A stretch of DNA of 61,873 bases from Patescibacteria group bacterium (GTDB lineage Archaea; Nanobdellota; Nanobdellia; Pacearchaeales; GW2011-AR1). How positions within the stretch are numbered: position 1 is the first letter of the stretch; every line of letters starts with the position of its first letter. Shown here in pieces: positions 48,745 through 58,687 of this stretch. The DNA is taken from the NCBI GenBank assembly GCA_019428815.1, contig JAHYJW010000004.1, forward strand, positions 1 to 61,873. Direction: 5' to 3'. Under the pieces are notes generated by a model. That model saw only the letters and a program-made list of their open reading frames with translations. It was not told the origin of the DNA and did not search any database. The position numbers were made by a program, and so were the translations under genes.

Positions 48745-51700
48745 TTAGATTATTTCTGTATAAAAAACAACACTTTTTTTCCCATTACCTCCATATTCTC
48801 TTAAACTCGCGGGGATTCGCATTTCATAATCATAGGTTCCGTAGGTCCCTTCTTGTTGAAGGTTGATTTCAGTTACAAAAACAACATCTTCTTTATCTAA
48901 CCCCCCAAAAGATCCATCGGTGTCTTTAGAATAATCCCATAAAATTCCAGTAAGAAAATTACTACTATTAATAGAAATAGTTATAGGAATATTAAGAATT
49001 TCATTATTGAATACTAACAATGTCGTGGTATTTTTAACCTCTCCCTCTTCTAAATAAAGCTCTGAAATCGAATCCTGAAAATTAGACATATTCAAAAATT
49101 CATCTAGTTTAGAAAAATCCAAAGAAGAAACTCCCCCAGAAACATTTCTTCCTAAAGCTTGAAGATTAAACCAATAAATTAGGGAATCAACATTTGTTGC
49201 ATAAATGTTGCCCCCCTCGTTATTAGTCGCAAACCACCTAATAATCTTTGAACCATTTTGATTTTCTAATTCAAAAGTACTCTCAGAGGTTAGTTCTCCA
49301 TAAAAAAAATGCCAACTACCAACAGTAATTGATTTATTTGCAATGTTGTTTTCTTTTGTCACCTCTTCTATTTCACCGTCCGGATCAATAACCACAAATA
49401 AATTTGAAGTTCCCATAATGGCATTCCACAAAATAGAAAGGGTATAGTTTTCTAAAGCCCCAAAGGGAGCTATGAATAAATCTTCACCAAGCTGAACTCC
49501 GTCTATTTGAGGATCTCCTAAAAAAAATCTGACAGTTACATTTGGTACAGTAACGTTAACTAAGTTATAAAGAACGGCACTTAAATTAACAGTTTCGTTT
49601 TCAACAGGGGAATTAGTATCAAAGGTTATTTCTTCTGAACTTACAAAAAGGTCTGGTAAAGTAACATTAAACATCCTTGTTTCTGACCATTCAAAATTTC
49701 CAGCCTGATCCAAACATGTAACATTCCAAAGATGTTCTCCTAAAGAATAATTTCCAAGAATAACCTCTATAGAAGTCCCATTTTCTAGATTTATCTCTGA
49801 GGCATTTAGAATATTATCTACATAGAGTCTACATCTCAAATTTGGAGAAAAGTTGTCTTGAGCACTAAAATTAAAAAATACTGTTCTCAGGGTATTAGTC
49901 TGATTTAAAGGGTAATTTAAAGAAACAATTGGGGGAGTTAAGTCGATAGTAAAATTAAAAGGTTCTGGTGAGAAGGTATTAAAATCTGGGAAAACATCAG
50001 TACATAAAACAGTCCAATTATGCATTCCCTCTAAAATTCCTTCCACAATAAAAGAGTTATTAATATTTGCAACCAACTCTGGAGAAGAAATTGTTTTATT
50101 AAATCCACCATCTAAATAAAGGGAACAACTCGAAAGACCAATTGCATCTTCTGGAAGATAAATAAATTCAATGGTAGAAGAATTTAAATGTCCGTAATTA
50201 ACAGGTTCAAAAAGAGTTACTTTCGGGGGGGCGTAGATAGTAAAATTTCTTTCCCCACTTAGATTTTGGTTCTTCGCCATATCTCTACATCTTACCTGCC
50301 AAGTGTAGTTTCCATCTGATCTTGAAACATTTAATTGATTCAGGCTTCCGTTGGTTATACTTAAATTTTCATAAATTGGGATTTCATTTAATAAAAAATC
50401 ACAACTTAATGGAAAATCCATGTTATCTATTACTCTAAATTGAAAATTAATTTCGTTCCAATCGAGAGTTTCATTTTTTTCGGGGGATATTAAACTAATT
50501 TCTGGGGGTGCAGTATCTATAGTAAATACCCAAGTTTCTGTATGCCCTTCTAAGTCGGTTTTATCTTTAACTGAAACAAACCAAGAGTAGGTTCCATCTT
50601 CTAAGGTGACTGTAAAATTATTCTCTGCGTCGTTTTCAACAAAGGTTTGATTTGTCATATAAGGTTCACCATTAATCAAAAGCGTTGCATTAGATATATC
50701 GTCATTGTCATCAATCACAAAATAAGTAAGGTTTAGTGTAGAAGAATTATGAAAGGAATTATTTGGAGGAGAAATCAGTTCTACAAGGGGTGCAAAAGAC
50801 AGTATAAAGAATCTTGTTTCTGAAACCTGATAGTTCCCTGCAGGATCTTGACATGTAACATTCCAGTTTTTATTTCCTCCTTCTTCAAAATAAACTTCTC
50901 GGGAAGTAAGTGTTGCATTTGTTGCATTAAAAGAATCAACGACAATGCCATTTACATTTATATCACAAAAAAGATTTTCTGCGAGGTTATCTGTGACTGT
51001 ATAATTAAATTCTACTGTTGAAGAGAAAATATTTTCTTGATCTTCTGGAGAATTAAGGGTTATATTAGGTGACAAAGTATCTACATAAAATTTTCTTTGA
51101 GAAGCAGTTCCCACTAAACCCTGACTATCTGTAACATTAACAGTCCAGTTGTAAATTCCATCACTTAAATTTAAAGTAAAATTATTTATCTCCCCGATGG
51201 TTACAGGAGTTTGGTTTGTCATATAAATTTCCCCATTAATAATTAAAGTAGAATTAACAACTAAATTACTTGAATTATTAACTTGATATTCCAAAAAAAA
51301 TGTTGAGGTATTAAACCAAGTATTATTGGGGGTTATAAGAGTTACATAAGGGGGCATTTCTTCTTCAGTTATTGTAACCTTTCTTGTTGTTTCTCCTATT
51401 TCCAAATCAAAAAGAGAATTTGCAACACATCTTAGATTATTAACAGAGGCTAAGTTACCTCTTAAAGTGAAATTAGTATTTATTAATTCTTGACCAATAT
51501 CCCCTAAATTATGAGGATTTGTTTCTCCTTGTGCTAAAATAAGATTTCCCGAAGAAGAAATATTCTGCCACCCTTGCTGTGAGGTGTTATACTGAAGATA
51601 AACATTAGTCTCAGAACAAAAACCAATAGTACATGAAACTGAACAAGTTGCATTAAACTCTTCACTAGTTGAGATATTAATATCTTCTACAGGATAAATT

Positions 51701-54700
51701 AAATCTGTTTCCAAAAATCCTTCGGTGGTGATATTCAAATCAACCCCAGAATCTGGATCAAAGGGATTATCCCAAATATGGATTAAAGTGGTCTCTCTAC
51801 TAGGATTTCCGTCGGCATTGTAAGCATTTACAAGAAGCATTAAACGATCTTCAGGATTTAAATAAAGGTCTTCGGTTATACAATCTGAAACAGTTTCAGA
51901 AGTATATGCAGAAACAATTTTTCCGCCTGTTCCGTCGTTACCATAAGAACAAATCAGGGTATCTTCGGAAGAGTTAGTTACATAAAGTTTCCAAGTTAAT
52001 CTATATCTATCTATATTAGCTGTGTTTTGGAAAAGAGAGTGAAATGTTACAGGGCTACTTGCATGTATAATCGCACCATTATGGCCCATGTAATAAGAAG
52101 TAGCTTTAACAAGATTAAGAAGTGTCCCGGAATAAGAACTAAAACTTGCAGAATTTGAAGTACCATCTTTAGCACCACTAAGAATTATTTCAGCAAGGGT
52201 ATTTCCCGTAAAATTTTGAGTAAATGTTTCATAAAAAGTTTGGGGAATCATTTCCCGCGAGATATTTATATTAACTATCCAACTCTCGCTCCAACCTATC
52301 AAACCTCCAGCATCAGTACAAGAAACACTCCAGTTATAGGTTCCATTTGAAGCGTAAAGATCAAAGAACAAGGGAGTATCTTTAAAGATTATATAATCTG
52401 TTTGTTTAAGTTCGTCATTTAAGTAAATAGAACAATTTTGAATTGGAGATTCATCTGAAACGTTATATTGAAAAGTTAAGTTGAAATCATTAGTAATTGT
52501 AGATCCATTAGACGGAGAGATTAAATTAACAACTGGCTCTGTAGTATCAAAAGAAAAAGTTCGGTTTGAAAAAGAAAATTCACATCCATTAAAATCGTCA
52601 CAACATTGTATATTCCACAAGTAATTTCCCTGTTGAGAATAAGTTTTATTAAAATAGTTATATTCCCCATTTAGGATTAAGGTTTGATTGGTTTTATTCA
52701 TATGCCAATTTCCTGTAGAATTATCCCAAAGACTACAATTTAGAAAGTTGTCTGAAGAAAGAGGAGTATAATTAAAGATAACATCATAAGAATTTAAAAT
52801 TGCTTGATGAAATGGGGAATTTAAGGTCACAGAAAGATTCCCTAATTCCGGTACTTCATAACTCACATTAAAGAATAAAACGTCAAAAGACCAGGTTCTT
52901 GTTTGCCTGTTATTTGCACTATAAGCTTGAGTTCTTGCCATCGCTCTGGCTCCTGTTGATCCAAAAAAATTAGAACACTGCCAATTAAAATCAGATGTTA
53001 CGTTAATACATTCAAATGAGGTGGGTTCAGAGACATAACAACTTGCAAGAGTATTGCTCGACCAGGTTGTTCCACTATCATTACTAACATCTACATAACA
53101 AGTACTCTCTCCGTCCGGAGCTCCCCAGAACTTATAACAAATTTCAACACTGGTAATGGTTTCACAATCTGTAATCCCGGAATTATAAGAGGCTATTTTT
53201 ATTCCCCCATATTCTCGCGTATTACCAAAACGATAAGATTGGGCGGTTTCGTAATTTGAATCATCACAGCTTACTCTATCCCCTGAAGAAGAACATGAAG
53301 AAGGATAAAATCCCTCACAGTTTAAATCAAAGGTATCCCTATTACCTTGTAAACTCTGTCGTGAACATTCTTGAGCTCTAAGTTCAACGCTTCCCCCAGG
53401 ATATGCGAGAGGGTCAACTATGTAATCAAATTCTAAGGTACCCCCTATAATCTTTAAATCAAAACCATCTTGACTAGAGTCTAAACCAAATAAATAAATT
53501 GAATTTGGGCTATGCTCAGAGATCTCGGTTATCTCTCCTACGATATCTTCCCCACCTAATTCATAAACCTTAATTTGAGGATCTCCAGAGATTATCCTTG
53601 GATAAAATTTAATGTAATTCAAAAAAGATAAATTTTGTTCAAAGATAACTCTCACATATTCTCCATCATTTATGGGGGGGCTCCAGATACCATCTAAGTT
53701 TTTAACTTCCTCATAGATATTTGAAATAAAATTTTTTTCTGAATCTAAATGTTCAGCACTAGCAACCTCAATTATAATCTCAAAGGTTTGGGTTGATAAT
53801 TGTGGGATAACCCATTCAAGATAATCGTAGAACCCGTCCCCATCTTTATCTTGCAAATTAAAACTATCAATAAAAGAATCTTCTTCAACCCAGAAGATTT
53901 TTATTCTAGAGGGATCCCTAATCTTAAAAGAATTTTCTAAAGAGGTAAAAACTAAAACATCTTCGTATAAAGTACTACTTGGACTAGTTGCAGTAATCAT
54001 CTTACCATTAGGAATTTTCTTTTCTTTAGAATAGGGGGCGGGAGTCTCATAAGTGATCCAATATTCTGCGCTAAGATTATCTACATCAAAGGTTACTTGG
54101 ATTTTTTTATTTTCAGAAAAATTTTTCTCTCCTAAAATGTTTAGCCAAGAAAAAAGGTTTTTTATAAAATTTTTTTCTCCTTCAGGGGAGATTACTTCTT
54201 CTTTCATATAAATCTCAAGTTCTTCAGTTTGATTATACAAAATCTTATTTACAAGAATCTTGTCAGATTCTAGGGGGATAAAAAAAGAGAAATTTCCTAA
54301 AAAACTAGGAAACACCTCCTCATTCCAGGATACCGGCTCATCTAGTTTAGTTTTATAATCTAAGGGAGAATTCTGTTCTAAGATAAGGTTACAGGAATTG
54401 TTACAACCTCCTGTTAAAAAAGAACTTTCTTCTTCAATTATTTTTTCCCTAACAGAAAGATACAAATCTTCTCTGCCTTTAGAAGTTTGTAAAGTGAGGG
54501 TATAATTACCTATTTCATTTAAAGGAAAAATAAGAATCTCACTTGAACCTTCTTTTAGATAAGTTGAAGAGGGGGTTTTAACTCTTAAGATAAAATCACC
54601 CTGATCTCTTAAATCTAAACGAAAAAAATCATCAAGATTATAATAAAGGACTGAACCTGCTGAAAAAATCGAAAGATTATTTAAAAGAATTATAAAACAG

Positions 54701-54759
54701 AATAAAAAAAAGACAGATAATGCTAATATCCCCCGTTTGATTAACCTCTTTTTATTCAT
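48745..54759 (-). CDS. Giant Ig-like surface protein (2004 residues)
   Basis: The signal region (about residues 8-32) opens a large secreted protein. It has an N-terminal segment to about 450, a Cys-rich lectin-like stretch (about 455-635), then roughly nine Ig-like repeats of 80-100 residues. These have the pattern V-x-L-x-S/T-P-x-N, NATLLINGEPYMTNQT and YNWTVNVTDSQG. A CARDB-like domain (about 1740-1840, LYNLVNVTVPNVTVRFFLGD) and a C-terminal module shared with the two neighbours complete it. Dense N-x-S/T sequons suggest heavy glycosylation. Likely adhesin or S-layer-associated filament. Confidence 0.8.
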   Translation of the reverse strand: MNKKRLIKRGILALSVFFLFCFIILLNNLSIFSAGSVLYYNLDDFFRLDLRDQGDFILRVKTPSSTYLKEGSSEILIFPLNEIGNYTLTLQTSKGREDLYLSVREKIIEEESSFLTGGCNNSCNLILEQNSPLDYKTKLDEPVSWNEEVFPSFLGNFSFFIPLESDKILVNKILYNQTEELEIYMKEEVISPEGEKNFIKNLFSWLNILGEKNFSENKKIQVTFDVDNLSAEYWITYETPAPYSKEKKIPNGKMITATSPSSTLYEDVLVFTSLENSFKIRDPSRIKIFWVEEDSFIDSFNLQDKDGDGFYDYLEWVIPQLSTQTFEIIIEVASAEHLDSEKNFISNIYEEVKNLDGIWSPPINDGEYVRVIFEQNLSFLNYIKFYPRIISGDPQIKVYELGGEDIVGEITEISEHSPNSIYLFGLDSSQDGFDLKIIGGTLEFDYIVDPLAYPGGSVELRAQECSRQSLQGNRDTFDLNCEGFYPSSCSSSGDRVSCDDSNYETAQSYRFGNTREYGGIKIASYNSGITDCETITSVEICYKFWGAPDGESTCYVDVSNDSGTTWSSNTLASCYVSEPTSFECINVTSDFNWQCSNFFGSTGARAMARTQAYSANNRQTRTWSFDVLFFNVSYEVPELGNLSVTLNSPFHQAILNSYDVIFNYTPLSSDNFLNCSLWDNSTGNWHMNKTNQTLILNGEYNYFNKTYSQQGNYLWNIQCCDDFNGCEFSFSNRTFSFDTTEPVVNLISPSNGSTITNDFNLTFQYNVSDESPIQNCSIYLNDELKQTDYIIFKDTPLFFDLYASNGTYNWSVSCTDAGGLIGWSESWIVNINISREMIPQTFYETFTQNFTGNTLAEIILSGAKDGTSNSASFSSYSGTLLNLVKATSYYMGHNGAIIHASSPVTFHSLFQNTANIDRYRLTWKLYVTNSSEDTLICSYGNDGTGGKIVSAYTSETVSDCITEDLYLNPEDRLMLLVNAYNADGNPSRETTLIHIWDNPFDPDSGVDLNITTEGFLETDLIYPVEDINISTSEEFNATCSVSCTIGFCSETNVYLQYNTSQQGWQNISSSGNLILAQGETNPHNLGDIGQELINTNFTLRGNLASVNNLRCVANSLFDLEIGETTRKVTITEEEMPPYVTLITPNNTWFNTSTFFLEYQVNNSSNLVVNSTLIINGEIYMTNQTPVTIGEINNFTLNLSDGIYNWTVNVTDSQGLVGTASQRKFYVDTLSPNITLNSPEDQENIFSSTVEFNYTVTDNLAENLFCDINVNGIVVDSFNATNATLTSREVYFEEGGNKNWNVTCQDPAGNYQVSETRFFILSFAPLVELISPPNNSFHNSSTLNLTYFVIDDNDDISNATLLINGEPYMTNQTFVENDAENNFTVTLEDGTYSWFVSVKDKTDLEGHTETWVFTIDTAPPEISLISPEKNETLDWNEINFQFRVIDNMDFPLSCDFLLNEIPIYENLSITNGSLNQLNVSRSDGNYTWQVRCRDMAKNQNLSGERNFTIYAPPKVTLFEPVNYGHLNSSTIEFIYLPEDAIGLSSCSLYLDGGFNKTISSPELVANINNSFIVEGILEGMHNWTVLCTDVFPDFNTFSPEPFNFTIDLTPPIVSLNYPLNQTNTLRTVFFNFSAQDNFSPNLRCRLYVDNILNASEINLENGTSIEVILGNYSLGEHLWNVTCLDQAGNFEWSETRMFNVTLPDLFVSSEEITFDTNSPVENETVNLSAVLYNLVNVTVPNVTVRFFLGDPQIDGVQLGEDLFIAPFGALENYTLSILWNAIMGTSNLFVVIDPDGEIEEVTKENNIANKSITVGSWHFFYGELTSESTFELENQNGSKIIRWFATNNEGGNIYATNVDSLIYWFNLQALGRNVSGGVSSLDFSKLDEFLNMSNFQDSISELYLEEGEVKNTTTLLVFNNEILNIPITISINSSNFLTGILWDYSKDTDGSFGGLDKEDVVFVTEINLQQEGTYGTYDYEMRIPASLREYGGNGKKSVVFYTEII

Positions 54760-54895
54760 TTTTGTATTTTTAATCTGATAATTCCATTTAATTAAATTTA
54801 TTCTTTAAATTGCCCTATTTTTTTGAAATTCAAAGGTTTATGAAACATCCCCTCTTAAAATATCCCCCAAATATTCAAGATTTTAACAACAGATT

Positions 54896-56992
54896 TTAAG
54901 AGTCTTTTAGGAACTTATGTAAATCCTCTAAAGTTCCATATACTTTCTTTTTTGATGAGTATGGAAGAGATTTATATTTCTCTGATATTTCAAGATAAGT
55001 TTTTTCTGATTCTTCCTTTTTTCCTTTAGAAGAAAAAGATCTTGCTTCATTTGATTTTTGAATAATCTCTTCAACTAACTTAAGAGACCGATTTCTCAAT
55101 TTAATAAATCCTAAATAGAAAACTGCGATTAAAATCAAAAGGACTACTAATGAAACCCCCATAGAAATTTCATCTAAATCTTCTAGTACTAAAAACCCGG
55201 TTATTCCGGTTCCAGATGTTTTAGTTTCAGGAGGAAGGTAAACAATCCCAAATAAAATTTCTTCTAAAGAATCTAATTCTACTTCTTTTTCTATAAAGTA
55301 ACTTATTTCCTTAGTATCTGCAGAAAAAGAAATAACCAATTCTTTAATAGTTTGATAATTTTTATTTTTAATAGACAATTCGGAGATACTTTCAACAACA
55401 CCCCTTGGGAGAACTTCTAAAAAGATAAAACTATCAGTTTTATTTAAGGTTCCTCCAATTTCTCTAATTAAGAGAAATACGTCTTTATCTACGCCCCCCA
55501 TTTGTTGAATATTTATATTAATAGCTCTTGTTTTTACAGAGATTCCTCTTTCTGTTATTATTGCACTAGACTTTCTAATCATCCTGCTATCAAAATTATC
55601 AAGAGCATAGGGAATTATCTCTAGGTATAATCTCTCAATAGTTTCTTCACTAAAAACTTCATCAATTACTCTTTCTTCTTGAATAAAGATATTTTCAGGG
55701 AAATTTTTTCTAAGATTAGCTAATTTAATCCTAGAAGAACTTAACTTATTTTCTAATTCATTCTCATTTAGATTTTGAGTTTTGAATAATTCTATTTCAT
55801 TTTTAATAGAGTTCATATTTGAAAAAGTCCTATCAATTTCTTGGAAGATACCTAATCTCTCAACAATCTCCTTTTTTTCATTTTCAGAATTTTTAAAAGA
55901 AGACTCTATACTTTTCATCTCTGAATAAATGTTTTCTAATTCAATGAGAAGACTTTCTACACGGGGAATTAAAGAAAGAGAAAGGCCTCCTTCGTTAGGA
56001 TTAATGTCTTCTCTTAAAACAGTTACCTCAATTGTTCTAGAAAGATCCCCTATATTTCCTGCATCGTCGACAGCGGAAATTTTATAATAATAAGTTTTAC
56101 CTTTTTCGACAAAGGCATCTAAAAAAGATTTTTTTTCAACAAATCTATAAAAATCGGATTTATCTAATGTAGGGGATTCAGACCTATAAATATTAAATCC
56201 TAAGACGTCTTCTTCTAAATACCACTCCAAAAAAGCTTCGCCTTTTCTTCCTTCGCTTCTAATACTCTGAATAGTGGAAGGCTTTAAAGTATCAATAAGA
56301 AAAACATTTCCAGAGGATATTTTAGTTCCAATTCTTCCCTCTAAGTCTGTTCCTTTAAAAGAAAAAGAACCAACAGCATTGCCCAAATTTCCTGGGATAA
56401 TTAGATAACTAAACCAATTTTGACCAGAGCCAGAAAAAGGAAGAGGGATATAATCGACCCCATTAAAAGAGTATTTGATTTCAGGAACTTCTGAAAGTGA
56501 ACGAGAGGTAGTTAACATTACTTTATAACTCCCCCCCTTCAAAGGCGGGGTTTCTAAAAAAGAGATTCTTGCAGAAACTAAAGGATTAACATAAAAATTT
56601 AATTCTAATTCTGGACTAAAACTGTTTTCATTATCATAAGCACAAATAACATAAAGAGAAAAAATGCCCTGATCTAATCCAAAAAAAGACTTTTCGTGTA
56701 AAAGTCCGTAATTTTCAAAGTTGCCCTCCATTGAGTTGTAATTTTTTCCAGAAGAAGAGTCATATTTGCAAAGGGATTCTTCATTTGTTAAGATTCTTAT
56801 CATCGCATTATTCCATTTCCATCCTCCAAGAGGAATTGAACTTCCAAAATCGTAGGCAAGCGGATCCTCTAGAGAAACATTAAAACTATACTCTAAAACA
56901 GGAGGAGATGATGCAAAAAGATTTTGTGATAAAAAAAGGATTATAAAAAACGAAAGAAATGCCTTAAGTAAAATACGAGATTTATTTTTCAT
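54896..56992 (-). CDS. Membrane-anchored ectodomain protein with fibronectin III domain
   Basis: A signal peptide (about 1-27) is followed by a beta ectodomain, a fibronectin type III repeat (about 235-330, KGKTYYYKISAVDDAGNIGD) and a coiled-coil region (about 345-445). A second ectodomain, GTGITGFLVLED and a membrane helix (about 615-635) lead to a cytoplasmic tail of about 65 residues. It overlaps the gene upstream by 11 bp. Bitopic layout suggests a link between surface and cytoplasm. Confidence 0.78.
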   Translation of the reverse strand: MKNKSRILLKAFLSFFIILFLSQNLFASSPPVLEYSFNVSLEDPLAYDFGSSIPLGGWKWNNAMIRILTNEESLCKYDSSSGKNYNSMEGNFENYGLLHEKSFFGLDQGIFSLYVICAYDNENSFSPELELNFYVNPLVSARISFLETPPLKGGSYKVMLTTSRSLSEVPEIKYSFNGVDYIPLPFSGSGQNWFSYLIIPGNLGNAVGSFSFKGTDLEGRIGTKISSGNVFLIDTLKPSTIQSIRSEGRKGEAFLEWYLEEDVLGFNIYRSESPTLDKSDFYRFVEKKSFLDAFVEKGKTYYYKISAVDDAGNIGDLSRTIEVTVLREDINPNEGGLSLSLIPRVESLLIELENIYSEMKSIESSFKNSENEKKEIVERLGIFQEIDRTFSNMNSIKNEIELFKTQNLNENELENKLSSSRIKLANLRKNFPENIFIQEERVIDEVFSEETIERLYLEIIPYALDNFDSRMIRKSSAIITERGISVKTRAININIQQMGGVDKDVFLLIREIGGTLNKTDSFIFLEVLPRGVVESISELSIKNKNYQTIKELVISFSADTKEISYFIEKEVELDSLEEILFGIVYLPPETKTSGTGITGFLVLEDLDEISMGVSLVVLLILIAVFYLGFIKLRNRSLKLVEEIIQKSNEARSFSSKGKKEESEKTYLEISEKYKSLPYSSKKKVYGTLEDLHKFLKDS

Positions 56993-58196
56993 GTTTCTTT
57001 AATAAAAATTCAAATTTTTTTAGGTACCTCCTTTTTTCTTTTCGGATACTATAAATTAAAAAGATTAAGGTAAGTATTGCGATTCCATAAATAAAGAGGG
57101 TTAAAAATGCGGGATCAACTCCCCTTTTTTCAACATTCATGATCGCCGCAGATTCAAAGGTCTTTTTTTTATCATAAAAAACCCTCCCCGTAATTATGTG
57201 TCTGCCTGGATCTTCGGGAGTAAAGAAAAAAGTAAAGTTCTCAGTTCCACTTTCGGGGACGATGATTTCCTCGCTTTCTAGAAGCCTAATTATTCTTCCT
57301 CCGAGAGATATTTCACCCTTGAATCTAGCTACTACATTTTTTTCTCCGATATTTTCAAATTCTATTTCAATTGGGACTGTCTCTCTCACTTCTGTCCAAA
57401 GTGTAGTATAAATTCCTTTTATAATCCCCTTTGCTCTTAACTCTCCAGGCTCAAGAATATCAAATGTTAAGAAATCGGAGGCTAAACATTCAATTACTGA
57501 AAATTCTGCCCAATATTGCATCTTATCGAGATAACGACTGGGAAATTTAAAAGATAATTTTTTTTCTTGTGTAGGAGTGATCTCTTCCCCCCGAATAGAT
57601 GATGTATCAATCAAGTTTAACATTTCATTATCCCATATCTCGATTTCTACTAAAGGTTTAAGGCGAATATTTCCTTTATTCAAAACATCAACACTAAAAA
57701 CAATGTCGTCCCCTTGTTCAACAGATTCTACATAAAAATTTCTTGCTCGACAATCAACATATTCAATGTCTGTTACTTCTACAAGGATAGCAACATCAAG
57801 AACAGTTTTAACAAAGCCTGTTGCCATTCCGTCTTCAGTAGGGCTGTCAATAGCATCTACAAAAAGTCTAAGATATCCGGTATAATTTCCGTTAGGCATG
57901 TCTTCTGGAGGAGAAACAGAAACAGTGATCAATTGAGAATTCTCTTTGGAAATCTCAAATTCTGATTGAGAAAAATTAAGCCAACTTGAAATCTGGCCTC
58001 GGGGTTCTAAAGAAACCATTACTAATTCATCAGAACCAAAAGTAACCCGTATATTCCTTTCAGCATATCCCCCCCTTAAGACTCTTTCATAATTTAAATT
58101 TCCGGGACTAACCCCCAAGATAGCTGCACTTGTAGTTTCTACTAAAATAATCAGTATCAAAAAACTAAATAAAATTCTAATTTTCATTTTTTTCAT
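56982..58196 (-). CDS. Membrane-anchored COG1361-like ectodomain protein
   Basis: A signal peptide (residues about 5-25) precedes several Ig-like strands typical of archaeal COG1361 proteins (ILGVSPGNLNYERVLRGGYA, GNIRLKPLVEIEIWDNE, TENFTFFFTPEDPGRHIITG). A membrane helix at about 365-385 and a basic cytoplasmic tail finish it. It overlaps the RHH gene upstream by 20 bp and the next gene by 11 bp, so the three are likely one transcript. Confidence 0.8.
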   Translation of the reverse strand: MKKMKIRILFSFLILIILVETTSAAILGVSPGNLNYERVLRGGYAERNIRVTFGSDELVMVSLEPRGQISSWLNFSQSEFEISKENSQLITVSVSPPEDMPNGNYTGYLRLFVDAIDSPTEDGMATGFVKTVLDVAILVEVTDIEYVDCRARNFYVESVEQGDDIVFSVDVLNKGNIRLKPLVEIEIWDNEMLNLIDTSSIRGEEITPTQEKKLSFKFPSRYLDKMQYWAEFSVIECLASDFLTFDILEPGELRAKGIIKGIYTTLWTEVRETVPIEIEFENIGEKNVVARFKGEISLGGRIIRLLESEEIIVPESGTENFTFFFTPEDPGRHIITGRVFYDKKKTFESAAIMNVEKRGVDPAFLTLFIYGIAILTLIFLIYSIRKEKRRYLKKFEFLLKKHEK

Positions 58197-58359
58197 TATT
58201 TTTTTTGTCTAATATCCAGTAAATAACAATATTCCTGATTATCTCAGCCTTAGTATTTCCCAGAATTCCTTTATACTTCTCTATTTGTCCAATTTGATGA
58301 GAACTAAATGTTACGGGGATTTTTTCTTTCTTAGACACTTTTGGGGAACCTTTAGACAT
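58177..58359 (-). CDS. Ribbon-helix-helix (CopG-like) regulator
   Basis: The 60-residue protein has a basic leader, the strand IPVTFSSHQIGQIEK and helix GNTKAEIIRNIVIYWI, the RHH fold of MetJ/Arc dimeric repressors. It is the first gene of the minus-strand surface operon and overlaps the second by 20 bp. It could regulate the divergent promoter region 58360-58687. No toxin gene is adjacent. Confidence 0.75.
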   Translation of the reverse strand: MSKGSPKVSKKEKIPVTFSSHQIGQIEKYKGILGNTKAEIIRNIVIYWILDKKNNEKNEN

Positions 58360-58687
58360 CTTTATGTTTACTTTTTAACCTCTTTTAATATTCTTTAAGT
58401 TTACTTTTCAGGAATCTTTTTTATTTAAACCTTTCTAATAAAAAAAGAATAGGCCTAAAATAGCAGATAGATTAAGTTTGCCTAACAATTAGCCTACTGA
58501 AGATTATTTATTCAAATTTTCTTTTATTATACTAAAGGTTATTAGACTTGACATTGTAATTTAAAGAAGTTTCTGAAGCAAAATGAAAGAGTTGTATTTT
58601 TCTAAATCAGAAATTTATTAATTTCGTTCAATAAAGGATGATTGTATATAAAAAAGATATAAATAGCTTAAATATTTATTAGAGAAT
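58360..58687. other. Divergent promoter region between RHH operon and ectodomain-ATPase operon
   Basis: This 328-bp noncoding stretch has a TATA-like GATATAAATAG about 25 bp upstream of the ATG at 58688. No gene, tRNA or clear palindrome is visible. Confidence 0.5.

Noticed and set aside
58177-58359. Antitoxin of a CopG-type toxin-antitoxin pair
   Set aside because: No toxin gene is adjacent; it starts an operon of surface proteins, so a regulator is simpler.
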